Positions 18,188 to 26,756 of a stretch of 45,195 nt of DNA are shown here, piece after piece (position 1 is the stretch's first letter; every line of letters starts with the position of its first letter). The stretch covers positions 82,648 to 127,842 of the forward strand of contig DIYF01000116.1 in NCBI GenBank assembly GCA_002427745.1, read 5' to 3'. The notes beneath the pieces are model-generated. The model saw only the letters and a list, made by a program, of their open reading frames with translations, made no database searches and was not told the origin of the DNA. The translations under genes and the position numbers were made by a program. Origin of the DNA: Roseivirga sp. UBA6061. Its GTDB lineage: Bacteria; Bacteroidota; Bacteroidia; Cytophagales; Cyclobacteriaceae.

Positions 18188-19947
18188 GGAATGACAGACA
18201 CTACTGCTTTACGAATGATTTTTCCTTCTTTCATAATACCGACACTAAAAATGTCGTAAATGGAATGTTGTGATAGCTGAAGCTCTTTGCCCAGAACCCT
18301 CCACTTACCTTGCATTACCGGGGCAGTTGGAGCACGTATATGTGTATCCAAATACATATCAACGAATATATCCGGTACGATAAGCTTATACTTCCGAATA
18401 CCTAGTGCGTCTAATAACATGCGCTTTGCATAAGCCAACTGCTCGCTTCGATAGTTAATCTCTCTAAAAAATGCGGCAAGCTCTTCATCCCTGAATTGCA
18501 CTTCACCCACTTTCCAGCTTGAGACCCTCAATACCTTGGTTATTAATTTGAGGTAGCCGTCCTGATCGAGATGTTCAATCACCTTATCAAAATCCTCTAT
18601 ATAAGAGAAATCGTCAGAGGTCATACGACTGCTGATGTAATAGCTGTTTCCGGTAAGGGTCTCATCCATTTCAGCAAAAGCGCTTTCGAAATGAGTCAAG
18701 CCCTGTTTCCAAAGCACATTTCCAGCTTTCGTTACCCCCAATCGCTTTACTAGATCGGCCAGGGCGCCAGGAGCACTTTGATAGTCATTTACGTCCAGCA
18801 TTTGTACAAGTTGGCCGAGCACTTTCTCTTTTTCGGAATCTACTGATGCCGAAGCCACGGCTTTGGTACTAGACGTCTGTGAAAGTGCCTTAAGCAGCAC
18901 CTCATTATTTGCGGCTATGGCACTGGTGATGAATAATCTGAGTTGTTCACTCCGTTCAGGGTCATCCACCACCTTCAAGATTCGTTCCAGCAGATGGTTA
19001 TTATTTCTTGAGGTCTTGGCCAACACTTTGTTTAGCTTGTCATCTACCTGTACTGCCGGTTCCCTAGCCACAACAGACTGATTTCTCACTCCCGATGCTT
19101 TTAATCTTCTATTACGTTTACTAAATATTAAAATCAAGAGAATGATAATTAACAGCCCTGTCATCACCCACTCGAAAGGAAACCGAATTGCTCTTGCAGG
19201 CTTCAAAATTTTCCATGCGATGTTTAAGACTGGTACAGCATACTCTGCTCCGGGAAATCGTGTGTTTTTAAACCTCAAGTCAACTTCTTCCTGGCCTGTA
19301 GTTTTATTGCTTGACCGAGTAACAGAAACAACGCCTATATACTCCAGCTCTCCTCCTGTGGCTATTCTAATATCATTTCCCGGCTTTCCTGATAAAACAG
19401 GCCGAAGTAGAATTTCTTCGGAGCTCTCATTGATCAGCTTGTACTTTACATTGAGCTCGAATTGCCCTTCTTTAACTTCATTTTCTTGAACATCTACTGG
19501 TATAGAAGAATTCAGCGATTCTATTTTCAGGCCTTTTGGTACCGGGTTTCTCCAAAACCCTCTGAACACAACAACCTCTTCATTATTGATTTGGCTGGTA
19601 AACACAATCGGTACTTCGGCAATTTGATCGCTGGGAAGCGAGATTTTGATCTTAACTGGAATCTTGTATTTAAAAAACAATACACCTTTCTTTCTCGCAT
19701 TATTAGGGAAAACCTGACTGGTCACCTCAAATACTCTATCGTCATAATTGGTCACTAAAGACAGCTCTTCTCCAATATCCTTCAAGAGAACAAAATCAGC
19801 CTGATAGGTCTGCTCATCAATGCGTTCCAGCATTACTTCCACTACTTCGCCCGCATTCATTCCCAGCAGCAATTCCTGCTGAGCATTCAGTTGTCCTAAA
19901 AGCATGGTATGCACAATAAGAAATAAGGCTACTCTTATTCTTTTCAT
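18184..19947 (-). CDS. Single-pass membrane protein, paralogue 2, possible GrpE-like C-terminus
   Basis: The 587-residue protein has a signal peptide (MKRIRVALFLIVHTMLLGQLNAQ), about 230 residues of beta-rich extracytoplasmic sequence with Ig-like spacing, and a transmembrane helix at about 256-280. A cytosolic region of about 300 residues follows. It shares this plan and close sequence with the neighbour at 20130-21899, for example APTAPVMQGKW near the end and SLPSDQIAEVPIVFTSQ in the outer domain. The last residues (SVGIMKEGKIIRKAVVSVIP) recall the final strands of the nucleotide-exchange factor GrpE. That would fit an Hsp70-like partner gene, but the resemblance is weak by eye. The 182-base gap upstream suggests a gene duplication that left a spacer. 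Confidence 0.75.
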   Translation of the reverse strand: MKRIRVALFLIVHTMLLGQLNAQQELLLGMNAGEVVEVMLERIDEQTYQADFVLLKDIGEELSLVTNYDDRVFEVTSQVFPNNARKKGVLFFKYKIPVKIKISLPSDQIAEVPIVFTSQINNEEVVVFRGFWRNPVPKGLKIESLNSSIPVDVQENEVKEGQFELNVKYKLINESSEEILLRPVLSGKPGNDIRIATGGELEYIGVVSVTRSSNKTTGQEEVDLRFKNTRFPGAEYAVPVLNIAWKILKPARAIRFPFEWVMTGLLIIILLILIFSKRNRRLKASGVRNQSVVAREPAVQVDDKLNKVLAKTSRNNNHLLERILKVVDDPERSEQLRLFITSAIAANNEVLLKALSQTSSTKAVASASVDSEKEKVLGQLVQMLDVNDYQSAPGALADLVKRLGVTKAGNVLWKQGLTHFESAFAEMDETLTGNSYYISSRMTSDDFSYIEDFDKVIEHLDQDGYLKLITKVLRVSSWKVGEVQFRDEELAAFFREINYRSEQLAYAKRMLLDALGIRKYKLIVPDIFVDMYLDTHIRAPTAPVMQGKWRVLGKELQLSQHSIYDIFSVGIMKEGKIIRKAVVSVIP

Positions 19948-20129
19948 GATTGATTTTACTTCGAACTCTTCTATACTGTCATCCAGATAGTATAGTGCGC
20001 TTTAAGCTATACAGACAATCAGGTCAGATAGTCTGTGGATTGCATTCCTGATAATCAATAAGTAAGGAGGAGGCAATCGAATTGCTCTTCTCCATGAATC
20101 AGTAAGTTAATGGCGCAAGTCGCACGCCA
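19948..20129. other. 182-base gap between the two paralogues
   Basis: This is the only sizeable gap in the minus-strand operon. It contains a possible imperfect hairpin near 19975-19995 (minus strand ATACTATC...GACAGTAT) and a 23-codon open frame that I do not accept as a gene. It could hold an internal promoter or processing site for the last two genes. Confidence 0.4.
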
Positions 20130-21899
20130 TTAAGGTACCCTGGACACAATTGGCTTCTGAACTACCTTCCCTTCTTTTCTGATGCCCACTGCAAAAAGGT
20201 CGTACACTGCATGTTGTGCAAGACCGAGCTCTTTGGAAAGGGACTTCCATTTGCCTTGCATCACCGGGGCAGCAGGAGCTTCGACAAAATCATCGGGGTT
20301 AGTATAAGAATCAACAAAAATATCAGGAATAATCAGCTCAAATCGCATAAGGTAAAGCGCATCCAATAAGAGTGACCTTGCATAAGCGATATGTTGGCTC
20401 TTCCTGTTGATATCATGGAAGAATTTGGTAAGTGCCTCATCCTTGAATTGGACTCCATTTACCTTCCAGCAGGTGATTCTCAGAATCTTGGTAACTAATT
20501 TGAGGTACTTTTCTTGTGTTAAGTGCTCAGCCACCTTATCAATTTTCGAAAGTTGCCCGAAATCATCTTGCCCTACACGGCTACTCGCATAGTAGGGGTT
20601 GGACCCCAGCGCACTTCCCAATTGTTCGAACAGATCCTCGAAGTGCCTCAAACCTCGTTGCCAAAGTACCTCTTCAATCTTTTGTCCTCCTGAGGTTTTG
20701 ATTACTTCTTCCAAAGCCTCAGGAGCCTCTCTAAAATCATTGACCTTTAGCTTTTCATTTAATTTTTCCTGCACTTCACTCCTCTCAAAATCCTCCTCTG
20801 TTTTGATGAGTTTTTCTGACTTTAACCGATTAAGGAGAACACTGGTCAAATCTTCATTGTTGGCTACAACTTTGTCTTGTACGATACCTTCAAGACCTTC
20901 CTTGTCTTCAATTTTATTCAGCTTCTTTTCTACTTTGTCAATTGCCTCTTCAAGCACTTTGGTACCCTTGTTCACTTGATCAAAGCTTGCATTGAGTTCC
21001 TTTTGAAAGTTATCGGGAAGCAGGGCTACTGCTTGTACATTTCCGCCTCCGCCTTTTTTATTGCTCTTCAGGAACAACCACACAAGCAAGGCCAGAATAA
21101 CTACCAACAATCCAAGAAACACCCAATCGAAAGGGAAATTAAAAACCTTTACAGGTTTCACAATTTTCCAGGTGATCGTAGTTCCTTGCTCAGAATATAC
21201 AGATCCGGAATACTTCGCGTTTTCAAGCTTCAGATCAATTTTCACCTGTCCGGTTGTAATTGTACCTGTAGGTCGGGTAACTACAACTGTTCCGTTAAAT
21301 TCCTGATCTCTACCTGCGGCTATTTTTATATCATCTCTCTGAATACCCGATAAAGTCGGGCGGAGTAGAATCTCTTCTTTACTCTCGTTAGTCAGCTTGT
21401 ACCTAACCTTCAGTTCGAATTTACCGTCCGTCACCTGAATCTCTTGAATTTCTACTGGTTCCGGAGGGTTCATGGATTCTATTTTCAAGCCCTTGGGATT
21501 GGGGTTTTTAAAAATCCCATCAAATACTATTACCTCCTCATCTTTAACCACACTGGTAAAAACAATAGGAACTTCCTTTATCTGGTCACTCGGCAAGATT
21601 AACTTTATTGTAACAGGCAGTCCGTTTCTAAAACTAATCTTTCCCTCCTTCGCGTTATTAGGAAAGCCAGAACTACTTATATTAACAATCTCTTCGTCAT
21701 AGTTGAGTTGTAGCAATGAATCTTTCTTAATGCCTTTCAAAGAAAAATTGGCTTGATAGATAGAATCGCCTACTTTCTCCAATTTGACATCTTCTTTCCT
21801 ACTCGCCTTTCTTTCCATCTGCAAATCTTTCTGTGCATTCAGCACAAAGCAGCCATGGATCAATAGTATTATTGGCAGTATTAGTCTTGTCTTTCTCAT
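20130..21899 (-). CDS. Single-pass membrane protein, paralogue 1, possible GrpE-like C-terminus
   Basis: I start at the ATG at 21897-21899, which overlaps the upstream stop by four bases (ATGA) and gives 589 residues beginning MRKTRLILPIILLIHGCF, a signal peptide. The frame is open four codons further. After a beta-rich outer domain there is a transmembrane helix at about 254-278. A cytosolic coiled-coil-like segment follows (VLEEAIDKVEKKLNKIEDKE), then a C-terminal domain ending VGIRKEGKVVQKPIVSRVP. A coiled coil followed by a short beta domain is the layout of GrpE, the Hsp70 nucleotide-exchange factor. The gene is directly downstream of an Hsp70-like ATPase. It is clearly a paralogue of the protein at 18184-19947. 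The exchange-factor role is a hypothesis. Confidence 0.75.
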   Translation of the reverse strand: MRKTRLILPIILLIHGCFVLNAQKDLQMERKASRKEDVKLEKVGDSIYQANFSLKGIKKDSLLQLNYDEEIVNISSSGFPNNAKEGKISFRNGLPVTIKLILPSDQIKEVPIVFTSVVKDEEVIVFDGIFKNPNPKGLKIESMNPPEPVEIQEIQVTDGKFELKVRYKLTNESKEEILLRPTLSGIQRDDIKIAAGRDQEFNGTVVVTRPTGTITTGQVKIDLKLENAKYSGSVYSEQGTTITWKIVKPVKVFNFPFDWVFLGLLVVILALLVWLFLKSNKKGGGGNVQAVALLPDNFQKELNASFDQVNKGTKVLEEAIDKVEKKLNKIEDKEGLEGIVQDKVVANNEDLTSVLLNRLKSEKLIKTEEDFERSEVQEKLNEKLKVNDFREAPEALEEVIKTSGGQKIEEVLWQRGLRHFEDLFEQLGSALGSNPYYASSRVGQDDFGQLSKIDKVAEHLTQEKYLKLVTKILRITCWKVNGVQFKDEALTKFFHDINRKSQHIAYARSLLLDALYLMRFELIIPDIFVDSYTNPDDFVEAPAAPVMQGKWKSLSKELGLAQHAVYDLFAVGIRKEGKVVQKPIVSRVP

Positions 21900-24800
21900 A
21901 AAAATGGCCACATACTTCGTTTATAAATCGGGTTTCTCTCCAGGTCAATTGAGGACATTACAACAGGGTCAGGTTTTACCCCATTCAGTTTTACGGTCAG
22001 TTCCCCATTGGCATTTACTCTAAGCCATAAAACTCCTGTCTCGGCTTCGTTGGTGTGGTATTGGTGTCCGTCATTGAATTCCATCAAACGGGTTACGGTA
22101 GAGTCAAGGGCGATCTGGTCGTACACGATCTCGTTGATCTTCTCTTCTGTTTCAAACGTCTGAACCACCTCGATCTTTTTCACTCCTGCCAATTCTACAA
22201 CCAGTTTTTTGGTGACTGTACCTGCACTGGTCAAAACACCACCCTCATCTAAATCAGAATCAGGCGAAACATGTTCTAGGTACTTTTGAATACCTCCTGA
22301 ATAATGGCTGAGCAGACCGAACCTGGCGGGTACCTTGAGCTCTTCCAGCACTCCGGCCTTCCCTCTCTCAAAACGGGCAAAATGGCCTGCACCTTCTGCA
22401 ACAATACTTTTCAGCTTTTCAGATTCTGGCTTAATAACCAAAGGGCTACTCTTAAAGGTTTTATTGATGGCTGACAACAAGCCTTTTTCGAGTTTCGGGA
22501 TTTGAACGCCCCTTCCTGAGAGTACCAAAGTGTCAATCTGTAGTTTTCGCTTCCCGGCATTTCTTCCAAGTAGTTGGATCAGATCGTTGGTCACCTCAGA
22601 AAGATAAGCCGTATATTCTTCATGGTTAATCAAGGTCTGAGGATCGATATCATTCAAATACTCCGCATCCTCAAAGCCACCAATTAAGGGTTCGTATACA
22701 AAATTGAATTCGTCTTGAGATAAAGCCGGTTTTAGCTCACTCTTGATAAATCGCTTAAAAGGGATGGCTGTTCCTTTGTTAGACTGGTAATCCTGGATTA
22801 ATTCGGCATAAAGCTCTTCGAAGTCAACCTTTTTACCGTCTACCATTTTGTCGGAGTGGTCTTGCATGACGAGCAAAAGGGCCCTGGCCAGAATATAATC
22901 AAGGTAGTTACCCGCTTTAGGTATCCCTACCCTCGCTAACATTTTCAGGCTTCTCCTCTTACCCACTGTTTTGACTTCAAAAAGTGTTAGATCTATGGTA
23001 CCCGCACCCATATCATAAACCAGCACCCGATCGCTCTCACTCCTTTGTTCAACCAGTTTGCTTGCTTCCTGATCACTAACCTTTACCGTCTCTTTAATTA
23101 GGCGAGAATAATTATTGAAGTAATACCAGGCCACAGCATCTGACTCTCGCACCAAGACCAGATGATTCTCCCAAATATTGGGAAGTGCCGCATCTACAAC
23201 CGATTTAACCACTTCAATCTGCCGGTGGCTGAATAAAGTAGGAATGGTCAGCGTGAGTTTATTGGTCTCCTTAGGCGCTTTTAATATTCTATTGAGGAGC
23301 TTGCCATAGATACGCTCAACAACCTGATCGGTCGTAATCTTTTCTGCGGCTTCCTGGTCTTCAGGATCAAGCTTCTCAATAAATGATTCGGGCAATTCTT
23401 TATTGCCTATCAAAGCTTTGAGGTAGGGCAGCACGTTATCCGATGAGGCCTGCATGTAAGGAATATCCGGGGATAACATGACCAGGTCCTCCCAAAGGTG
23501 CAGTTTTTTACCCTGGTGTGTAGGCCAGAGCAAAACTGTGCTGGACAGGAATTTGGTATCAGCTTCTTCAAACTGAGCCCTGCCAATATCGCGGTTCTCA
23601 CCTGCTTCCAGGATATCCTTGGCCAGTTCATCCTTGAACCTGTTATGCAGGTCAAGCAGTTCCATGGTATCGTCTCTAGTGCGCTTAATAGCCACATGAG
23701 CAGAAGTACCTACATCTACCACAATCCAATCGTTGCCGGCAAACTGCCTGATCTCGAAATTAAAAGACTTAGTGACCTTCTGAAATTTGGGAAACCGTTC
23801 CTGGCCGTGACCATCAACCGCATCAATGATATTGTAATCAAAGGTCAATGTACCACGTACCTGGGTCTTATTTTCCTTGGTTCTATCCAGAGCACTCATC
23901 AACGCCTTTAGGTCGATATCAGCATTGAATTCCACGACTGAATCAGGCTCATTTTTAAGCAAAACAGCATTCGCTTTCTTAACAGGGTTCCCTTTATGTT
24001 CAAAACTGGTCTTGACGAATTCATTAATATCCCGGCCCGACTTGAAAAGATTAGTGCCCATAATGGCAAATACCATTTGTGCATTTTTGACTTTAACCCC
24101 CGTCAATTCACTCTTGGTTGGATCAGTGGTTGCTTGATTGGCTATGAGCCCACTCACCACTGTATGATTACCAGTATCTTTGGCTGAATACACGCAGGTA
24201 GAAGCTGTCAAACCCTGTCCATCTGCCACATCAGCAAAATCAGCTCCATCCAGTTGCCTTATTACCATTTCTGCCTCTTGTTGATCCCAGTCTATTTTGA
24301 ATCGATCCAGCGCCCTTTGACCGAACTCAAAATAATCGTGGCCGTTTTCACGCACACTCCCTTCAACCAACAATTCATATTCCGTAAGCTCGTGATCATA
24401 CTTTAGCTTTGAAAAGTCAATATTAAGCTGCCAGATTGTATGGCGTCCCGGTGGTAATTCATTAAGATAATAGCCATAGTCATCCTTTCCTGCGGATTTA
24501 TGATTTTCCAACTTCTCTCCCACTTCCACACAATAAGAAACCCTACCTGTCTTTTTATCCTTTAAAGAGAATTGAAGGTCCTTTACATTGAGGGAGTAAG
24601 CATACAGAAGGTCTGGCTTGTTGGCTATCTTAACTGCACATAATGGCTTTTTCTGATTCTTTCGGTAAATGATCAGTTTGTTCTTTTTGTTTTCAACAGG
24701 CCAAATTATTTGAAGCGTCATTCTGGCCACTCTACGTCTGAGTTTTACTGTCAGGGCATAGTCTTTATCTTTTGACGGCAGTCTTACCTCAGAAACGACC

Positions 24801-25192
24801 CGTTTACCCAAAAGTGGTTTGAAGGGCATCCTCAGCCTTAGTTGAAAAGCCATATCGAGCTGATCCTGAGAAGGTTTGTTGGCTAAAACCTTGTATAACT
24901 CTTTCTTATCAACAAATAAATTAACCGGGAATTCGTAAATGGATGTCCCTGGCTTGATTCTCGATTTGTAGAAATCTTTCCCTACTACTTTTAAACTCTC
25001 ATCGGGAACGGCTTTGATACATTGCTCAGCAAGCTTATTCTCACTCACAACCTCCACGTCAAGCACGTTAAAGCTGTAATTCTTCTTCCTGGATTTAGCA
25101 TCCAATTGACCCCTCTTCACTTCTTCTTCCAGAAGTAAGCTTCGTCCATCCAGGGACTCTTCTGATTCTATCGTTAGTTCAATGTCTGACAT
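21896..25192 (-). CDS. Large Hsp70/actin-fold ATPase with a long N-terminal extension
   Basis: The 1098-residue protein has no signal peptide or membrane segment and should be cytosolic. Residues 1 to about 485 look like repeated beta domains. From about 490 to 1000 there is an Hsp70/actin-type nucleotide-binding fold: phosphate-1 loop VVDVGTS (D493-S497), phosphate-2 loop YDMGAGTIDLTLFEV (D727-D734) and adenosine loop LVLSGRG (S892-G895). The TIPTLFSHRQIEVV segment before phosphate-2 is where DnaK has its VITVPAYF strand. No Hsp70 substrate-binding domain is visible at the C-terminus. Architecture and size recall the SrfB virulence-factor family, which I offer only as an alternative name. 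It lies 9 bases after the second vWA gene and overlaps the membrane paralogue downstream. Confidence 0.85.
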   Translation of the reverse strand: MSDIELTIESEESLDGRSLLLEEEVKRGQLDAKSRKKNYSFNVLDVEVVSENKLAEQCIKAVPDESLKVVGKDFYKSRIKPGTSIYEFPVNLFVDKKELYKVLANKPSQDQLDMAFQLRLRMPFKPLLGKRVVSEVRLPSKDKDYALTVKLRRRVARMTLQIIWPVENKKNKLIIYRKNQKKPLCAVKIANKPDLLYAYSLNVKDLQFSLKDKKTGRVSYCVEVGEKLENHKSAGKDDYGYYLNELPPGRHTIWQLNIDFSKLKYDHELTEYELLVEGSVRENGHDYFEFGQRALDRFKIDWDQQEAEMVIRQLDGADFADVADGQGLTASTCVYSAKDTGNHTVVSGLIANQATTDPTKSELTGVKVKNAQMVFAIMGTNLFKSGRDINEFVKTSFEHKGNPVKKANAVLLKNEPDSVVEFNADIDLKALMSALDRTKENKTQVRGTLTFDYNIIDAVDGHGQERFPKFQKVTKSFNFEIRQFAGNDWIVVDVGTSAHVAIKRTRDDTMELLDLHNRFKDELAKDILEAGENRDIGRAQFEEADTKFLSSTVLLWPTHQGKKLHLWEDLVMLSPDIPYMQASSDNVLPYLKALIGNKELPESFIEKLDPEDQEAAEKITTDQVVERIYGKLLNRILKAPKETNKLTLTIPTLFSHRQIEVVKSVVDAALPNIWENHLVLVRESDAVAWYYFNNYSRLIKETVKVSDQEASKLVEQRSESDRVLVYDMGAGTIDLTLFEVKTVGKRRSLKMLARVGIPKAGNYLDYILARALLLVMQDHSDKMVDGKKVDFEELYAELIQDYQSNKGTAIPFKRFIKSELKPALSQDEFNFVYEPLIGGFEDAEYLNDIDPQTLINHEEYTAYLSEVTNDLIQLLGRNAGKRKLQIDTLVLSGRGVQIPKLEKGLLSAINKTFKSSPLVIKPESEKLKSIVAEGAGHFARFERGKAGVLEELKVPARFGLLSHYSGGIQKYLEHVSPDSDLDEGGVLTSAGTVTKKLVVELAGVKKIEVVQTFETEEKINEIVYDQIALDSTVTRLMEFNDGHQYHTNEAETGVLWLRVNANGELTVKLNGVKPDPVVMSSIDLERNPIYKRSMWPFL

Positions 25193-25201
25193 ACTAATGA
25201 C

Positions 25202-26584
25202 TCACTTTATACTGAACTCGTCTTGTCTTGGTAAACGCAATTTCCGCCTCTGGAATATGATGTAGCCAATCAAACCGGCTATTACCGTCAGCAACGCAAA
25301 AATTACTCGCTCATAAAATTTTACCGCAGCAGCCAGCGAATCTCCAGGGGCTAAGCGAAAAAGCTCATTAGGCAAACTGACTCCTCCAAATACCTTTGCC
25401 TCCTTTTCCCTCGGCCAAACAAACCGGTCAATAAATCCGGGGAAGCGATAAGGGGTAATTACTGTACCTTTGTAATACTCATTATCTACCAATGCGGTAA
25501 GACCTAATTGAACCTGGACGTCACCATCGAGATCAGATAAATAGGTACTTACAAAATTTGAAGATCTGTCTGTCAGTGAAAGGTTATCTTCTCTCAGCAT
25601 TTGCCCTTGGCTAGACAGGTAATTGACCTTCAAGGAAATGGGTGCAATAAAATCGGGCTTGCCCGGAGCTACAGTAAGTGGCCAACTTCCGGAATAACCT
25701 CCATCTGGAAGCTTTTTCAACGGTTCAATGCTTTCGTTGAGGTAATTGTAAACGCCTTGTAACGTCACCCCCTGATAGCTGGGCATCAATTCATAAACCA
25801 TCAGGCGATAATAAAGGCCTTGGTAATATTCTCCCGAAGCGTTTTTCTTCCTTCCTCCTTTGAATTTCCTTCTTTGACTTTTAACAGCACCAGTCAAAGG
25901 CACCAGGTTATAGTTTTCTTGAATAGCCGTCCTTCTATCTTTGACAGGATTTACATTTCTCTCCTTAAATTCTGTTAACACCCAATCCTGATCGATCTCT
26001 CCTCTATATTCCACATTGGGATCAACCCGTGTACCCGCACCAGCAGCATTATTAGCATTATCGGTTAAAAGAATTATAAAAGTACGGGTAAAGTTTTCCG
26101 AGTTGGTTGAAAAGGTACTCAAGGCCTCAGTCATTACGACAGAGGTAAATCCATAAGACTTATCATAATGCCAGTATTTATATCCGCCTCTCCTGAACTG
26201 ACTTTCGAATACACTTGCGTCATAGCTTTTAGACATCTTTGTGTATATAGGGTCCGTGGATGGAAAATAATTTCTAAATGACTTGGCCTTAAACTTCAAA
26301 CCATAAGGATAAATGGTCAGATAATCTCTTCCAGGAACTAATAGAGGACTTCCCTCAATGGCAGAATTAGCTTCGAAACACAAGGTGGTCAATTGATTAA
26401 CAATACCCTTTATATCGGAGTCATCACCTCCTCCTGCAGGCTGCGCTCCTCCTGTACGGTCTACCAATACCATCACATGGTGGCGGTAAGTAGTATCAAT
26501 ACCACCCTCCTGACCGGCTACTAAAGCCATGGGTATCAATGAGAGGTACAAGCTAAGATAAAATCGTAAGTATTTGATTGTCAA
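25202..26584 (-). CDS. Exported vWA-like membrane protein with degenerate MIDAS
   Basis: The 460-residue protein has a signal peptide (cut near LVAGQ), a vWA-like domain and a C-terminal transmembrane helix (about 425-445, VIFALLTVIAGLIGYIIF) with a short basic tail (QRRKLRLPRQDEF). The domain would therefore be outside the inner membrane with the tail in the cytosol. The metal site is altered: the first motif reads D42-R-T44-G-G46 instead of DxSxS, although an Asp is kept in ILLTDNANN. It may bind its ligand without metal or only weakly. It is the first gene of the five-gene minus-strand operon; the ATPase gene begins 9 bases after its stop. Confidence 0.8.
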   Translation of the reverse strand: MTIKYLRFYLSLYLSLIPMALVAGQEGGIDTTYRHHVMVLVDRTGGAQPAGGGDDSDIKGIVNQLTTLCFEANSAIEGSPLLVPGRDYLTIYPYGLKFKAKSFRNYFPSTDPIYTKMSKSYDASVFESQFRRGGYKYWHYDKSYGFTSVVMTEALSTFSTNSENFTRTFIILLTDNANNAAGAGTRVDPNVEYRGEIDQDWVLTEFKERNVNPVKDRRTAIQENYNLVPLTGAVKSQRRKFKGGRKKNASGEYYQGLYYRLMVYELMPSYQGVTLQGVYNYLNESIEPLKKLPDGGYSGSWPLTVAPGKPDFIAPISLKVNYLSSQGQMLREDNLSLTDRSSNFVSTYLSDLDGDVQVQLGLTALVDNEYYKGTVITPYRFPGFIDRFVWPREKEAKVFGGVSLPNELFRLAPGDSLAAAVKFYERVIFALLTVIAGLIGYIIFQRRKLRLPRQDEFSIK

Positions 26585-26756
26585 TTATTTATTATTTTTT
26601 TATATTATATTTCTTTATTTATTGAATTAAATTAATAAAAAAAAAATTGCTAAAAAATTATTATATATGATCAATAAATAATTTAATTAAATTGAAATCA
26701 TTAGTAGATTCATTTCTGTTGACAATCACAAAGAGATTTCATGAATAGATAAAAAC
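26585..26756. promoter_or_regulatory. Very AT-rich divergent promoter region
   Basis: These 172 bases separate the start of the minus-strand operon from the divergent vWA gene and are almost entirely A and T between 26585 and 26700. A one-mismatch -7 element reads TCTCTTTG on the minus strand at 26729-26736 and could serve the operon with a leader of about 138 bases. No clear element is seen for the plus-strand gene. Both promoters must be here or inside the flanking genes. Confidence 0.45.

Noticed and set aside
20024..20095. 23-codon frame in the gap between the membrane paralogues
   Set aside because: Too short, no recognisable content, and no start or conservation evidence.
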